The notes below the pieces were generated by a model. It was not told where the DNA came from, did not search any database, and worked only from the letters and a program-made list of their open reading frames with translations. A stretch of 64,000 bases of DNA, taken from Pseudomonadota bacterium. Lineage in GTDB: Bacteria > Pseudomonadota > Alphaproteobacteria > Micavibrionales > UBA2020. Within the stretch, counting starts at the first letter, position 1. The number at the start of each line of letters is the position of its first letter. Positions 1 through 8,167 of this stretch are shown here, in pieces. Location of the stretch: the NCBI GenBank assembly GCA_021845905.1, contig JAJZVA010000001.1, forward strand, positions 1 through 64,000. Reading direction: 5' to 3'. Both the position numbers and the translations under genes were made by a program.

Positions 1-53
1 TCCGGCGAAATGTACGAAAACAATTTTCCCTGATCTTCAAAATTACCGCGCAT
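1..53 (-). CDS. IS5-like transposase, N-terminal fragment cut by window edge
   Basis: The minus strand from 53 to 1 reads MRGNFEDQGKLFSYISP and is still open at the window edge. This start (MRG.F..QG.LFSYIS) resembles the first residues of DUF772/IS5-type transposases as I remember them. A strong ribosome binding site, GGAGGA, lies at 61-66 in plus coordinates, with good spacing to the ATG at 53-51. The gene points off the window, so the catalytic DDE core is not visible and intactness cannot be judged. The inner flank (about 95-125, with a cagcagactgct near-palindrome) may hold the end of the element, but no inverted repeat can be paired without the other end. The family call rests on 17 residues only. 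Confidence 0.5.
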   Translation of the reverse strand, partial: MRGNFEDQGKLFSYISP

Positions 54-131
54 GACAGTTCCTCCGTTAAAAACAGAGAATCATGTTTTTACCCCATTGG
101 CGAGGGGTTTTTCAGCAGACTGCTAAAGGAA

Positions 132-162
132 AAGCCCGGTCTGCTTTCGCAAGACCGGGCTT
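132..162 (-). terminator. Rho-independent terminator of phoH
   Basis: A perfect 11-bp inverted repeat (aagcccggtct / agaccgggctt) with a 9-nt loop sits 17 nt downstream of the phoH stop codon. On the minus strand it is followed by a weak T-rich stretch. It also insulates phoH from the insertion sequence at the window edge. Confidence 0.7.
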
Positions 163-178
163 CCCAGTGTGTAAAGTC

Positions 179-940
179 TTATATGACTTCGAGCATCTTC
201 GCCACCAGCGGGTGACGCACGATGTCCTTGTCCTTGAGGCGACAGACGGCGACGCCTGACAATTTTTCCAGCCGCTCCGCCATGTCGCGCAGACCGGAAA
301 TTCCCTCCAGCAAGTCGCTCTGGTCCGGATCGCCTGTGATGACCATCGTCGAGTTCCAGCCAAGGCGGCTGACGATCATCTTGATCTGTCCATAGGTGCA
401 GTTCTGCGCCTCGTCGATGACGACGAAGGCGTTGTTGAGCGTGCGCCCGCGCATGTAGCCGATCGGCGCGATTTCGATTTCGCCGGTATCGACAAGGTTT
501 TTCAGCCTTTTGAGACCGAGCCTGTCGTTCAGCGAGTCGTAGAGCGGGCGAAGATAAGGCGACATCTTGTCCTGCAAATCCCCTGGCAGGAAGCCGATCT
601 TCTCGCCCGCTTCGACGGCGGGGCGCGAAAGGATGATGCGGTCCACCTTGCCTTTTTCAAACGCCTCGACGGCGGCGCAGATCGCAAGATATGTCTTGCC
701 CGAACCCGCGGGGCCGATGGCCATCACGAGATTGTGCCTCTCCATGGCTTCCATCAGCGTCTTTTGTCCGTCGCTGCGCGGCCGGACGTTTTTCACGTAG
801 CTTTGGTCGCGCCTGTCCATGGCGCCTGCCAGCGGATCCCATGCGCGCTGGTCACGCTGGTCGCCGAAAAGCGCATGCACGCTGTTGACCTCGGGCGCGC
901 GATTTGCACGATAGCCTGCGATTTTGGATTTTTTCCCCAT
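179..940 (-). CDS. phoH: PhoH-like ATPase
   Basis: This is a 253-residue P-loop NTPase of the PhoH family, cytoplasmic, linked in the family to RNA metabolism and phosphate or stress responses; the precise substrate is unknown. Walker A is GPAGSGKT (residues 76-83) and Walker B is AFVVIDEAQN (171-180). The TGDPDQSDL segment near residue 215 is a further family motif. The ORF track opens earlier, at 1048, but the ATG at 940 (MGKKSKIAGY) is chosen because GGGAGAAAG lies just upstream and the earlier 36 residues look non-coding. It lacks the N-terminal KH/RNA-binding part of the longer PhoL/YbeZ proteins and so is the short PhoH type. It is a single-gene unit followed by a terminator hairpin. 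Confidence 0.92.
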   Translation of the reverse strand: MGKKSKIAGYRANRAPEVNSVHALFGDQRDQRAWDPLAGAMDRRDQSYVKNVRPRSDGQKTLMEAMERHNLVMAIGPAGSGKTYLAICAAVEAFEKGKVDRIILSRPAVEAGEKIGFLPGDLQDKMSPYLRPLYDSLNDRLGLKRLKNLVDTGEIEIAPIGYMRGRTLNNAFVVIDEAQNCTYGQIKMIVSRLGWNSTMVITGDPDQSDLLEGISGLRDMAERLEKLSGVAVCRLKDKDIVRHPLVAKMLEVI

Positions 941-1033
941 ATTCAGTGCTTTCTCCCTTTCTGTGGCGGTAAGTTGCGTGGACGACGTCTGTGATTGTAG
1001 TGAATTGAGACGCGCGGCGCATGCGCGGGGCAC

Positions 1034-1055
1034 AAAAAAACCTCCCACGGGGAGG
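1034..1055 (-). terminator. Intrinsic terminator with no coding gene upstream
   Basis: On the minus strand the sequence is CCTCCC-cgt-GGGAGG followed by seven Ts, a compact intrinsic terminator. The nearest minus-strand gene that could read into it is at 1455, almost 400 nt away. A dedicated short transcript ending here is therefore likely (see the ncRNA candidate). Confidence 0.75.
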
Positions 1056-1215
1056 CTTTGTAACTTTTGACGACGCGGGTGGCGGGGCTTGCTATGATGT
1101 GGCGCGCCAGAGCTTGCGTGCCGCTGATGGGTGGAAAGACGTGCAGTCTTATCAGATCCAAGTGATTACTCCCTCGTAACCTAACCCTGATTAAACAGTA
1201 CACCCGCAACAGATT
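1034..1215 (-). ncRNA. Candidate small RNA of about 180 nt
   Basis: The 941-1454 gap has no convincing ORF but has transcript-like structure on the minus strand. There is a promoter-like pair (TTGCAT, about 18 nt, TTTAAT) near 1250-1222 and an intrinsic terminator at 1034-1055. Between them a 7-bp closing stem (GCGGGTG/CACCCGC at 1201-1207 and 1075-1081) encloses a nested CTGAT/ATCAG and AAGAC/GTCTT hairpin. Size and shape recall 6S RNA, but I could not find conserved 6S sequence, so identity is open. Confidence 0.35.
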
Positions 1216-1454
1216 CGTGTCATTAAAAAAGTTAAAAAGAAGTTAATGCAATGAACTGCTTTTTAATTCCCGTGCGGGCGGGGATCCGGTTTTTATAAAT
1301 TCGCTGATGCGATTCAACATTCCATTGTCGCGCGCGGCGTTTTTCTTCGGGCGCTCATCTGAAACATATGCGCATCATCACGCGTGTTGATAAAAACAAA
1401 ACGCGCTGGCGCATTCACGGCAACGGCGCGATAAAAATCATGCGGGAATGAAAA

Positions 1455-1760
1455 TCAAAAAGCGTCGGTGATATAGCAGGGCATGCAACGCACGGGCGAC
1501 TGCCCTTCGAATTCCATGACCATGATGACGCCGCGTTCGCGCGCCGTGCTCACGATATCTGCGTTCACGCCTTCGAACACGACGTGATGAGCCTGCGTGC
1601 CGACGCGTATGCTATTGTCGTTGTGAACGGAAAACCAGAACGGACCGACGGAGTCGTTCTGGTCGAGGGCGGGGCTGTGGTAGAGGAAAAACGCCAGAGC
1701 GTTCTTTTCGTTCTTGAAGACTTCGTAGTCCTGAACGACCGTGGCTGCCGTCTCTGTCAT
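1455..1760 (-). CDS. Hypothetical protein, 101 aa
   Basis: I do not recognise the family. The protein is soluble, without signal peptide or membrane segment, and ends in a cysteine-containing tail (RCMPCYITDAF). The segment around residues 40-75 (PFWFSVHNDNSIRVGT and following) looks like a beta-rich domain. The ATG at 1760 lies 4 nt after the stop of the 55-codon gene at 1765-1932, so the two almost certainly form one minus-strand operon. Codon usage is like the neighbours. Confidence 0.6.
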   Translation of the reverse strand: MTETAATVVQDYEVFKNEKNALAFFLYHSPALDQNDSVGPFWFSVHNDNSIRVGTQAHHVVFEGVNADIVSTARERGVIMVMEFEGQSPVRCMPCYITDAF

Positions 1761-1764
1761 GTGC

Positions 1765-1932
1765 TTAGCCCGGGTTGTTTACGCCGCCGGGAACGGACTG
1801 TGCGGGCGCTTCTGGCTTGGCCGCGTGCGTTTGCACGATGCCGGGGCCTGTTTTCAAATATTCGGAGAGAATTTCTCCGGCTTCATCGCGCCCAAGCGCG
1901 CCCACGGCGTCTTTTTTCAGTACGTCTGACAT
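1765..1932 (-). CDS. Small protein, 55 aa, missing from the ORF track
   Basis: Too short for the ORF track. It begins MSDVLKKDAVGALGRDEAGE and ends in a proline- and glycine-rich tail (VPGGVNNPG). GGGAGGT stands 8 nt upstream of the ATG, one of the best Shine-Dalgarno sequences in the window. The TAA stop is 4 nt before the ATG of the 101-aa gene. The N-terminal half is predicted helical and the tail disordered. Function unknown; coupling suggests it works with the downstream protein. Confidence 0.6.
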   Translation of the reverse strand: MSDVLKKDAVGALGRDEAGEILSEYLKTGPGIVQTHAAKPEAPAQSVPGGVNNPG

Positions 1933-2030
1933 GAATCGGCACCTCCCATTGATTTATCCATTGTACCCTATAATGGATGAAAATTCTAATAAGGTTATAT
2001 TTACCCAGATAAAACAATGATTTAAACGGA

Positions 2031-3017
2031 TCAGGCGGCGTGGAAAACATCGTTTTCGAAGGCTTCCTCCCACGTCCCCTGCGTCGAAGCCTTGGAGTAT
2101 TCCGTGGCGCGGTTTTCGAAGAAGTTGGTGTGCTCCGCGCCGTTGAGAATAGCGTCCATCCACGACAGCGGATTCTTGCCGATATTGAACATCGGCTGAA
2201 GACCGAGCTGAATCAGGCGGCGGTCGCCGATGTAGCGGATGTAGTCTTTCACTTCTTGTGCCGTGAGTCCTTCGATGCCGCCCAATTCAAAAGCGAGATC
2301 GATAAAAGCATCTTCATGCGTAATGATTGTCCTGCAGGCTTGCGAGATGTCCTGCTTCAGGTCTTCCGTCCAGACTTCCGGATTTTCTTCAACGAAGGTC
2401 TTGAACAGGCGAATGATGGAGAGCGTGTGCAGCGTTTCGTCGCGCACCGACCAGGTGACGATCTGCCCCATGCCTTTCATCTTGTTGAAGCGCTGGAAGT
2501 TCATCAGCATCGCGAAGGATGCGAACAGCTGCAGGCCTTCGGTGAAGCCGCCGAAAACGGCCATGGTCAGCGCGATGTCGCGCTTTGAATCCATGTTGAA
2601 CTGCTGCATGTAGTCGTATTTGTCCTTCATCTCTTTGTATTTGAGGAAGGCGGAATATTCCGTTTCCGGCATGCCGATGGTGTCGAGCAGGTGCGAATAG
2701 GCGGCGATGTGGATCGTCTCCATGTTCGAGAAGGCGGCGAGCATCATCTGCACTTCCGTTGGTTTGAAGACGCGGGAATACTGCTTCATGTAGCAGTTGT
2801 TGACCTCGACGTCGGCCTGCGTGAAGAAGCGGAAGATCTGCGTGAGCAGGTTCTTTTCGGCTGGCGTGAGTTTCTTCTTCCAGTCGCGGATGTCCTCCGC
2901 CAGAGGTACTTCTTCCGGCAGCCAGTGGATGCGCTGCTGCGTCAGCCATGCCTCGTAAGCCCACGGATAGTGGAACGGTTTGTAAACGTGGTTGTTTTCT
3001 TCAAGTAAGCGGGACAT
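2031..3017 (-). CDS. nrdB: Class I ribonucleotide reductase, beta subunit
   Basis: The 328-residue radical-generating subunit of the aerobic ribonucleoside-diphosphate reductase; it pairs with NrdA (3252-5057) to make dNDPs. All six metal ligands expected for the ferritin-like fold can be placed: D69, E100, H103, E160, E194 and H197. A tyrosine (Y107 in HIAAYSHLL) occupies the radical position seven residues after the second ligand, so a tyrosyl-radical (class Ia) mechanism is expected rather than the class Ic Phe variant. The start at 3017 has AAGGAAT upstream. The order nrdA - 60-aa ORF - nrdB is on one strand with short gaps, so one operon. Confidence 0.95.
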   Translation of the reverse strand: MSRLLEENNHVYKPFHYPWAYEAWLTQQRIHWLPEEVPLAEDIRDWKKKLTPAEKNLLTQIFRFFTQADVEVNNCYMKQYSRVFKPTEVQMMLAAFSNMETIHIAAYSHLLDTIGMPETEYSAFLKYKEMKDKYDYMQQFNMDSKRDIALTMAVFGGFTEGLQLFASFAMLMNFQRFNKMKGMGQIVTWSVRDETLHTLSIIRLFKTFVEENPEVWTEDLKQDISQACRTIITHEDAFIDLAFELGGIEGLTAQEVKDYIRYIGDRRLIQLGLQPMFNIGKNPLSWMDAILNGAEHTNFFENRATEYSKASTQGTWEEAFENDVFHAA

Positions 3018-3038
3018 GGATTATTCCTTAAGGTTGAA

Positions 3039-3221
3039 TTATTTCGTTCTCACCAAAATTTTCTTCCCCACTCCGGTCAGGGCGATGCTGAAGCCGCAAG
3101 GTTCGATCAGGTCGAGACGCGAGAGCTTTTCAAGATGTACGCGCGGAATCTCCGCATCGCGGTCGCCTTTGGAGATCGCCGCCAGCGTTTGCAGTTCGTC
3201 TGTCGAAAGTTGCGTTTGCAT
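3039..3221 (-). CDS. Small protein inside the nrdAB operon, 60 aa
   Basis: A 60-codon ORF between nrdA and nrdB, same strand, with a good GAGAGGA ribosome binding site. The sequence (LSTDELQTLAAISKGDRDAE, then a conserved-looking RLDLIEP and LTGVGKKIL) looks like a miniature winged-helix domain: a helix pair followed by a beta-wing. I know no named family. Its place in the operon suggests a role linked to ribonucleotide reductase, for example in regulation, but that is inference. Confidence 0.6.
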   Translation of the reverse strand: MQTQLSTDELQTLAAISKGDRDAEIPRVHLEKLSRLDLIEPCGFSIALTGVGKKILVRTK

Positions 3222-3251
3222 GAGGAAATCCTCTCGATGAACGGTTCTATG

Positions 3252-5057
3252 TTATTGGCAGGCCAGACATTCGTCGTATTTGTTGGCGATGCTGCTTTCC
3301 GTTTTTTTGAGCTTGCCGTTGCCGGTGGCGCTTTCTGCACGCTGGATGGATTTGGAACGGCAATAGTAAAGCGATTTCACGCCGCGCTTCCACGCCATCC
3401 AGTGAATCTGGTGCAGGTCGCGCTTGTGAACGTCGGCGGGAACGAAGATGTTCAGCGACTGCGCCTGACAAATATAAGGCGCGCGGTCGGCGGCGTGCTC
3501 GATCAGCCAGCGCTGGTCGAGCTCGAACGCGGTTTTGAACACGTCTTTCTCATCCTGCGTCAGGAAGTCGAGGTGTTGCACGGAGCCTTCGTTGATGGTG
3601 ATGCTCGTCCAGACATCCTCGTTGTTCTTGCCTTTCTCTTCGAGAAGCTTGGCGAGATAAGGGTTGCGCACCGCGTGCGATCCGCAGAGGGTCTTGTGCG
3701 TGTAGGCGTTTGCGGAGTTCGGTTCGATGCCCGGACTGGCGCCGCCGGTGATGATCGAGATGCTCGCGGTCGGCGCGATGGCGATCTTGTTGGAGAAGCG
3801 CTCCATGATGCCGTATTCCTTGGCGTCGGGGCACGGCCCGCGTTCGTGCGCCAGTTTGACGGAGGCGAGATCGGCGCGCGTCTTGATGTGCTTGAACATG
3901 CGCTTGTTCCAGACCTTCGCCATCACGCTTTCCAGCGGGATGCGGCGGCTTTGCAGGAACGAGTGGAATCCCATCACGCCGAGGCCGACGGAACGTTCGC
4001 GCATCGCGGCGTATTTGGCGCGCATCATGCTGTCCGGCGCGCGGCGGATGAAGTCCTCCAGCACGTTGTCGAGGAAGCGCATGATGTCTTCAACGAAGTT
4101 TTCCTGGTCTTCCCATTCGTCGAACTTCTCGAGGTTGACGGACGAGAGGCAGCAAACCGCCGAGCGCTCCTGCCCGTGATGGTCTTTACCGGTCGGCAAT
4201 GTGATTTCGCTGCAAAGGTTGGACATCTTCACGTTCAGGCCCGCGAGCTTGTGGTGCTCGGGGATGACGCGGTTCACGTGGTCGATGAAAACGAGGTAGG
4301 GCTCGCCGGTCTCGATGCGGGCGGTCAGAATGCGGATCCACAGGCTGCGGGCGGATACGCGCTCGATCACGCTGCCGTCTTTCGGACTGGTCAGAGCCCA
4401 TTCCTCGTCTTTCTCCACGGCGCGCATGAACGCGTCGGGAATCAAAATGCCGTGATGCAGGTTCAAGGCCTTGCGGTTCGGGTCGCCGCCGGTCGGGCGG
4501 CGCAGCTCGATGAATTCCTCGATCTCGGGATGGCTGACCGGCAGATAGACCGCCGCCGAGCCGCGGCGCAACGAGCCTTGTGAAATCGCCAGCGTTAGAC
4601 TGTCCTGCACGCGGATGAACGGGATGATGCCGGAGGTTTTGCCGTTGCGGCCGACCTTCTCGCCGATCGAGCGCAGGTTGCCCCAGTAGGAGCCGATGCC
4701 GCCGCCGCGCGAGGCCAGCCAGACGTTCTCGTTCCACAGATCGACGATGCCGTTCAAGGAGTCGTCGCACTCGTTGAGGAAGCAGGAGATCGGCAGGCCG
4801 CGATCCGTCCCGCCGTTGCTCAAAACGGGTGTCGCGGGCATGAACCACAGCTTCGACATATAATCGTAAAGGCGCTGGGCGTGAGCGGAATCGTCGCCGT
4901 AATACATCGCCACGCGGGCAAAAAGGTCCTGAAACGATTCCTCGGGGAGCAGATAGCGGTCCTTGAGAGTGGCTTTACCGAATTCTGTTAAATTAGAATC
5001 GCGGTCGCGGTCGATCTGGACCTTTGCGCCTTTGGCTAATTGTGCGACGTCAAACAT
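3252..5057 (-). CDS. nrdA: Class I ribonucleotide reductase, alpha subunit
   Basis: The 601-residue catalytic subunit of aerobic ribonucleotide reductase. Visible family signatures are the PISCFLNECDDSL segment (redox cysteine), NLCSEI (the N-x-C-x-E active-site loop with the thiyl cysteine), the APTASISIITGGASPGIEP loop, and the C-terminal CLAC cysteine pair that accepts electrons from thioredoxin or glutaredoxin. It is about 150 residues shorter than E. coli NrdA and has no N-terminal ATP cone, so classical dATP activity control through that cone should be absent. The start at 5057 follows GGGGAG. First gene of the nrdA-ORF-nrdB unit. Confidence 0.95.
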   Translation of the reverse strand: MFDVAQLAKGAKVQIDRDRDSNLTEFGKATLKDRYLLPEESFQDLFARVAMYYGDDSAHAQRLYDYMSKLWFMPATPVLSNGGTDRGLPISCFLNECDDSLNGIVDLWNENVWLASRGGGIGSYWGNLRSIGEKVGRNGKTSGIIPFIRVQDSLTLAISQGSLRRGSAAVYLPVSHPEIEEFIELRRPTGGDPNRKALNLHHGILIPDAFMRAVEKDEEWALTSPKDGSVIERVSARSLWIRILTARIETGEPYLVFIDHVNRVIPEHHKLAGLNVKMSNLCSEITLPTGKDHHGQERSAVCCLSSVNLEKFDEWEDQENFVEDIMRFLDNVLEDFIRRAPDSMMRAKYAAMRERSVGLGVMGFHSFLQSRRIPLESVMAKVWNKRMFKHIKTRADLASVKLAHERGPCPDAKEYGIMERFSNKIAIAPTASISIITGGASPGIEPNSANAYTHKTLCGSHAVRNPYLAKLLEEKGKNNEDVWTSITINEGSVQHLDFLTQDEKDVFKTAFELDQRWLIEHAADRAPYICQAQSLNIFVPADVHKRDLHQIHWMAWKRGVKSLYYCRSKSIQRAESATGNGKLKKTESSIANKYDECLACQ

Positions 5058-5419
5058 TCCCTGGACTCCCCTAATACTTTTTCTTGTTCTTTTTTATACG
5101 CTTCGTGTTATTTCTTCAGGCGGCATTGCACCGCTTTCGCGGCCGGAGCCAAGAGATACTATACCTTGTTGTCCGACAGTTCCAACCATACCACATGTAG
5201 GATTCCTGTCCACGGCACCGCCTAGCAAAATATTTTTGTTTTGGCTTGGGAATCATCTTGACGAAGCACCAAACCGAGACAATTCCTTGGGTTAGGCATG
5301 ATGAAAAAAACTTCCCCGCATGCGCCAAAAATTGCATAACTGACAGAATACCCCAGTGTAGCATTTAAAAATAAAAAATCGGTTAAACTGCCCACAGAAT
5401 CAATAAGGAGAATCCGGCC
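5058..5419. other. Divergent promoter region nrdA / HIT gene
   Basis: 362 bp with no coding ORF I can support. It must hold the promoters for nrdA (minus) and the HIT gene (plus). An acaaggtatagtatct stretch near 5157-5172 is vaguely like an NrdR box, but a second, properly spaced box is not apparent, so none is annotated. Confidence 0.6.
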
Positions 5420-5782
5420 ATGGCTTATGACACCAACAATATATTCGCGAAAATCCTGCGTGGCGAAATCCCTTGCCAGAAGGTTTATGAGGACGAACAT
5501 GTTCTGGCCTTTCCCGACATCGCGCCCAAGGCGCCGGTGCATATTCTCGTCCTGCCGAAGGGCGCTTATGTGAGCATGGACGATTTCACCGCCAATGCGA
5601 GCGCGGAAGAAATCGCCGCCCTCTTCCGCGCGCTCGGCAACATCGCCCGCGAAAAAGGCATCGACAAAACCGGCTATCGCGTGATTTCAAATTGCGGCGA
5701 GAACGGCGGTCAGGAAGTTCCGCATCTGCATTTGCATTTGCTGGGCGGGAGAACGCTTGGACGGATGGTTGAGGCGGCTTAA
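5420..5782 (+). CDS. HIT family nucleotide hydrolase (Hint-like)
   Basis: A 120-residue histidine-triad protein. The triad HLHLH is at residues 102-106 (VPHLHLHLLGG), and the N-terminal IFAKILRGEIP motif is typical of the Hint/PKCI branch. Members hydrolyse AMP-N-linked phosphoramidates such as aminoacyl-adenylates bound to lysine; they are small cytoplasmic homodimers. Start supported by AAGGAG 9 nt upstream. The last four bases overlap the 3' end of the convergent broken gene at 5779-6179. Confidence 0.92.
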   Translation: MAYDTNNIFAKILRGEIPCQKVYEDEHVLAFPDIAPKAPVHILVLPKGAYVSMDDFTANASAEEIAALFRALGNIAREKGIDKTGYRVISNCGENGGQEVPHLHLHLLGGRTLGRMVEAA

Positions 5783-6179
5783 CCCGCAATTTTTTTAAGG
5801 TTGGAAAAAACGGTTTTTGAGTCGCTCCAAACGTCCAGTAAGGTTCCTTCCCAAAAGTATAATGTTGTGTTTGCCGAGTCTGGATACAAATATATGCTCC
5901 ATCCCAATTCGATGCTGAGTTCATTTATATGCGAGACAAGTTCTCCATGCTGATCGGACGTATAGAGAAAACCTAATCCACCATCGAAATATGGACGTTG
6001 TTTGGAAACTATGGTCTGAAACATTTCTATAAACGGCAACTGATGGGGCTTATATATCGCCCGTCACCCGGATGGTAAAATAACCAATCCATAAATATTA
6101 AAAGCCCTTCCTTAAAGGGTTCTAGCGTTTCTACTATGTTAGATACTAAATTTTCTGTTTCTAGAATTTTATATTTCAT
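5779..6179 (-). pseudogene. Hypothetical gene split by a one-base frameshift
   Basis: The ORF track shows only the 3' part (86 codons from a TTG at 6039). The missing 5' part reads from an ATG at 6179 (MKYKILETENLVSNIVETLE and on to GDGRYISP) and stops at 6027. The two frames overlap near a CCCC run at about 6044-6047. One additional C there joins them into a single protein of about 135 residues, ...RYISP-HQLPFIEMFQ... . Neither half has a good ribosome binding site of its own except possibly the upstream one. The protein is acidic with no signal peptide; I do not recognise it. It may be a true pseudogene or an error in a homopolymer. The region is more AT-rich than its surroundings, which hints at acquisition. 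Confidence 0.6.
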
Positions 6180-6290
6180 ACTGATCGCAATATTTGCTTT
6201 TCACCTCTTTGGAACCATATGGCGCTTCCATGATATTACGATCCTGAAGCTATTTCGTACACTCAGTAGGGGATATATATTGAGGCATAC

Positions 6291-7811
6291 TCATTCTTTC
6301 CTCCGCAACCCCTCACCCACTGCCGCAAACACAACCAGCATCAGGAAAAAGAGCTTATCCCCATACCGCGCATAAAGCGTCGGCGGGAGGGGCGCGGGCA
6401 GGATGGTGTCGAGGTCGGCGCTCACATCCAGCGGCCTGATGCCGATGATGCGCCCGAGCGGGTCGATGGTCGCGGAAATACCGGTGTTGGCGGCGCGCAC
6501 CAACGGCAAACCCTCCTCGATCGCCCGCACGCGCGCGCTCTGGAAATGCTGGTGCGGACCGGTGGTTTTGCCGTACCACGCGTCGTTCGTCACATTGACC
6601 AGCCAGTCGGGGCGCTCCTTGCCGCGCAAGGCCACCGCATCCGGAAAAATTGCCTCGTAACAAATCAGCGGGCTGGGCTTCGGCAGGCCGCCGAGATTGT
6701 CGAGCGTCGTGACGCCTTTGCCGGGCGTGAAGTCGCCGATGCCGGAGATGCCCGCCGCGATGGGCGTCATGTCGATGTATTTGCGAAACGGAATATATTC
6801 GCCGAACGGCACGAGATGATGCTTGTTGTAGATGTCGAGCACTTTGGCTTTCTTGTCCAGCACGGCGACGCTGTTGTAATAATGCGTGCCGAGGTTACGC
6901 AGGTCGCCGAGAATGCCGATGCTGTTATCCGGCAGGCGCGCGGCGACGTATTTTGCAAGGTCGGGCGATTGATCGAGATCGCCGATCAGCGCCGTCTCCG
7001 GCCAGATGACGAAGGTGAGCGGTTGCGGCAACTGCGACGGCGCGGCGGTGAGCTTCAGAATATGATTGAAGTTATTCTCCATTTCGGCGCGGTTCCATTT
7101 AAACGATTCCGCGATGTTCGGCTGCACGATGCGCACGGTGTAGTTTTTGAACTGCATCACCGGATGGAACATCAGCCGCGCCTTGCCTGCGCCTTCGACA
7201 AGCAGGAACGAGAGCAACAGCGCAAGCGCGGTTTTTTTGCCGAACGCGGGCGTCGCCGACCACAGAAGCGTCAGCAGCGTCAGGCCGTAAATGCCGATGG
7301 CGGCGCTGACCTGCATCACGGGCAGAACGTGCATCCAGGCATAGCCCGGCAAATTCCACGGAAATCCGGTGAAGGCGTGCCCGCGCACCCATTCGACGGC
7401 GGCGAAGGCCGTGACGAACATCAGCGCGTAGGCCGCGTCGTGGGTGCGGTAGCACCACGCGAGCAACGGGATCAGCCCGTAATAGAGCGCGACGATCACG
7501 GGGCCGATAATGAGCGACAACGGCAACACCCACCAGAACTGGTGAATGTCGACGAACAGCGCATCGCTGATCCAGTAAAGCCCGAAAATGAAATACCCCG
7601 CGCCGAACGCCCATCCGGTGAAGAAGGCTTTGGCCTTATTGGGCGCGCCTTGGCAAAGCCACACCATCGCCGGAATGACGAACAGCAAAACCGGAAACGC
7701 CCCGAACGGCGGCATAGACAGCACCATCACCGCGCCGAGCGCAAACGCCAGCGCGTAGCGTTTGAAGCCGGTCAGGGATTGGATTTTGGGTTTAGTGTTG
7801 GAGAGGTTCAT
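6291..7811 (-). CDS. lnt: Apolipoprotein N-acyltransferase
   Basis: A 506-residue inner-membrane enzyme that adds the third acyl chain to lipoproteins, required for Lol sorting to the outer membrane. The N-terminal half is a bundle of transmembrane helices (about residues 15-210), followed by a periplasmic nitrilase-like domain. The catalytic triad can be placed: Glu in VIWPETALIG, Lys in the IYNKHHLVPFGEY segment and Cys in PLICYEAIFPD. Length is as usual for the family. Start at 7811 directly precedes the family-like RYALAFALGAVMVLS first helix. Confidence 0.93.
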   Translation of the reverse strand: MNLSNTKPKIQSLTGFKRYALAFALGAVMVLSMPPFGAFPVLLFVIPAMVWLCQGAPNKAKAFFTGWAFGAGYFIFGLYWISDALFVDIHQFWWVLPLSLIIGPVIVALYYGLIPLLAWCYRTHDAAYALMFVTAFAAVEWVRGHAFTGFPWNLPGYAWMHVLPVMQVSAAIGIYGLTLLTLLWSATPAFGKKTALALLLSFLLVEGAGKARLMFHPVMQFKNYTVRIVQPNIAESFKWNRAEMENNFNHILKLTAAPSQLPQPLTFVIWPETALIGDLDQSPDLAKYVAARLPDNSIGILGDLRNLGTHYYNSVAVLDKKAKVLDIYNKHHLVPFGEYIPFRKYIDMTPIAAGISGIGDFTPGKGVTTLDNLGGLPKPSPLICYEAIFPDAVALRGKERPDWLVNVTNDAWYGKTTGPHQHFQSARVRAIEEGLPLVRAANTGISATIDPLGRIIGIRPLDVSADLDTILPAPLPPTLYARYGDKLFFLMLVVFAAVGEGLRRKE

Positions 7812-7827
7812 AAGAAAGCAAACCTGA

Positions 7828-8139
7828 TCATGGTATATGCTTCCAAAGCTTATAAATTTCGATCAAGGGTAATGCCAGCGTAGAAAACATGATTACAAAG
7901 CCGTAAATAATCTGCAAGCAAGACAGCGTAATTTTCTTTTCAACCTCAAGCTTCTTTCCATCCCAATATAAACGGCCATTTTCGTCAAAACCTAAGAATT
8001 CTAAGGAATCTACACTCACGGGCTTTACACCTTTCGGCCACCCTTGTTTTCCTATACCAAGAGCTTGAGAGTGGGCCGTAGAAACCTTAGTTCGTGTAAA
8101 CACTTCTCGGGTTGCATCATCAATTTCATAGTCGTTCAT
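7828..8139 (-). CDS. Hypothetical protein with one C-terminal membrane helix, 103 aa
   Basis: No recognised family. The first about 75 residues are hydrophilic (a short EIDDATREVFTRTK helix, then a small beta segment FDENGRLYWDGKKLEV), followed by one hydrophobic helix (about 78-98, IIYGFVIMFSTLALPLIEI). This suggests an inner-membrane protein anchored by its tail, with the N-terminus in the cytoplasm. GAAAGGC precedes the ATG. It is more AT-rich than lnt and the carboxylase gene on either side. Confidence 0.55.
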   Translation of the reverse strand: MNDYEIDDATREVFTRTKVSTAHSQALGIGKQGWPKGVKPVSVDSLEFLGFDENGRLYWDGKKLEVEKKITLSCLQIIYGFVIMFSTLALPLIEIYKLWKHIP

Positions 8140-8167
8140 TTATAGCCTTTCAAGAAATGGAATAAAA

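Noticed and set aside
1368-1451. 27-codon plus-strand ORF (MRIITRVDKNKTRWRIHGNG...)
   Set aside because: Looks somewhat protein-like but is too short, without a ribosome binding site, to be supported.
5157-5172. Possible NrdR box upstream of nrdA (acaaggtatagtatct)
   Set aside because: Poor match and no second box at the usual spacing.
6136-6375. 79-codon plus-strand ORF
   Set aside because: No ribosome binding site, runs into the end of lnt on the other strand and is antisense to the better-supported frameshifted gene at 5779-6179.
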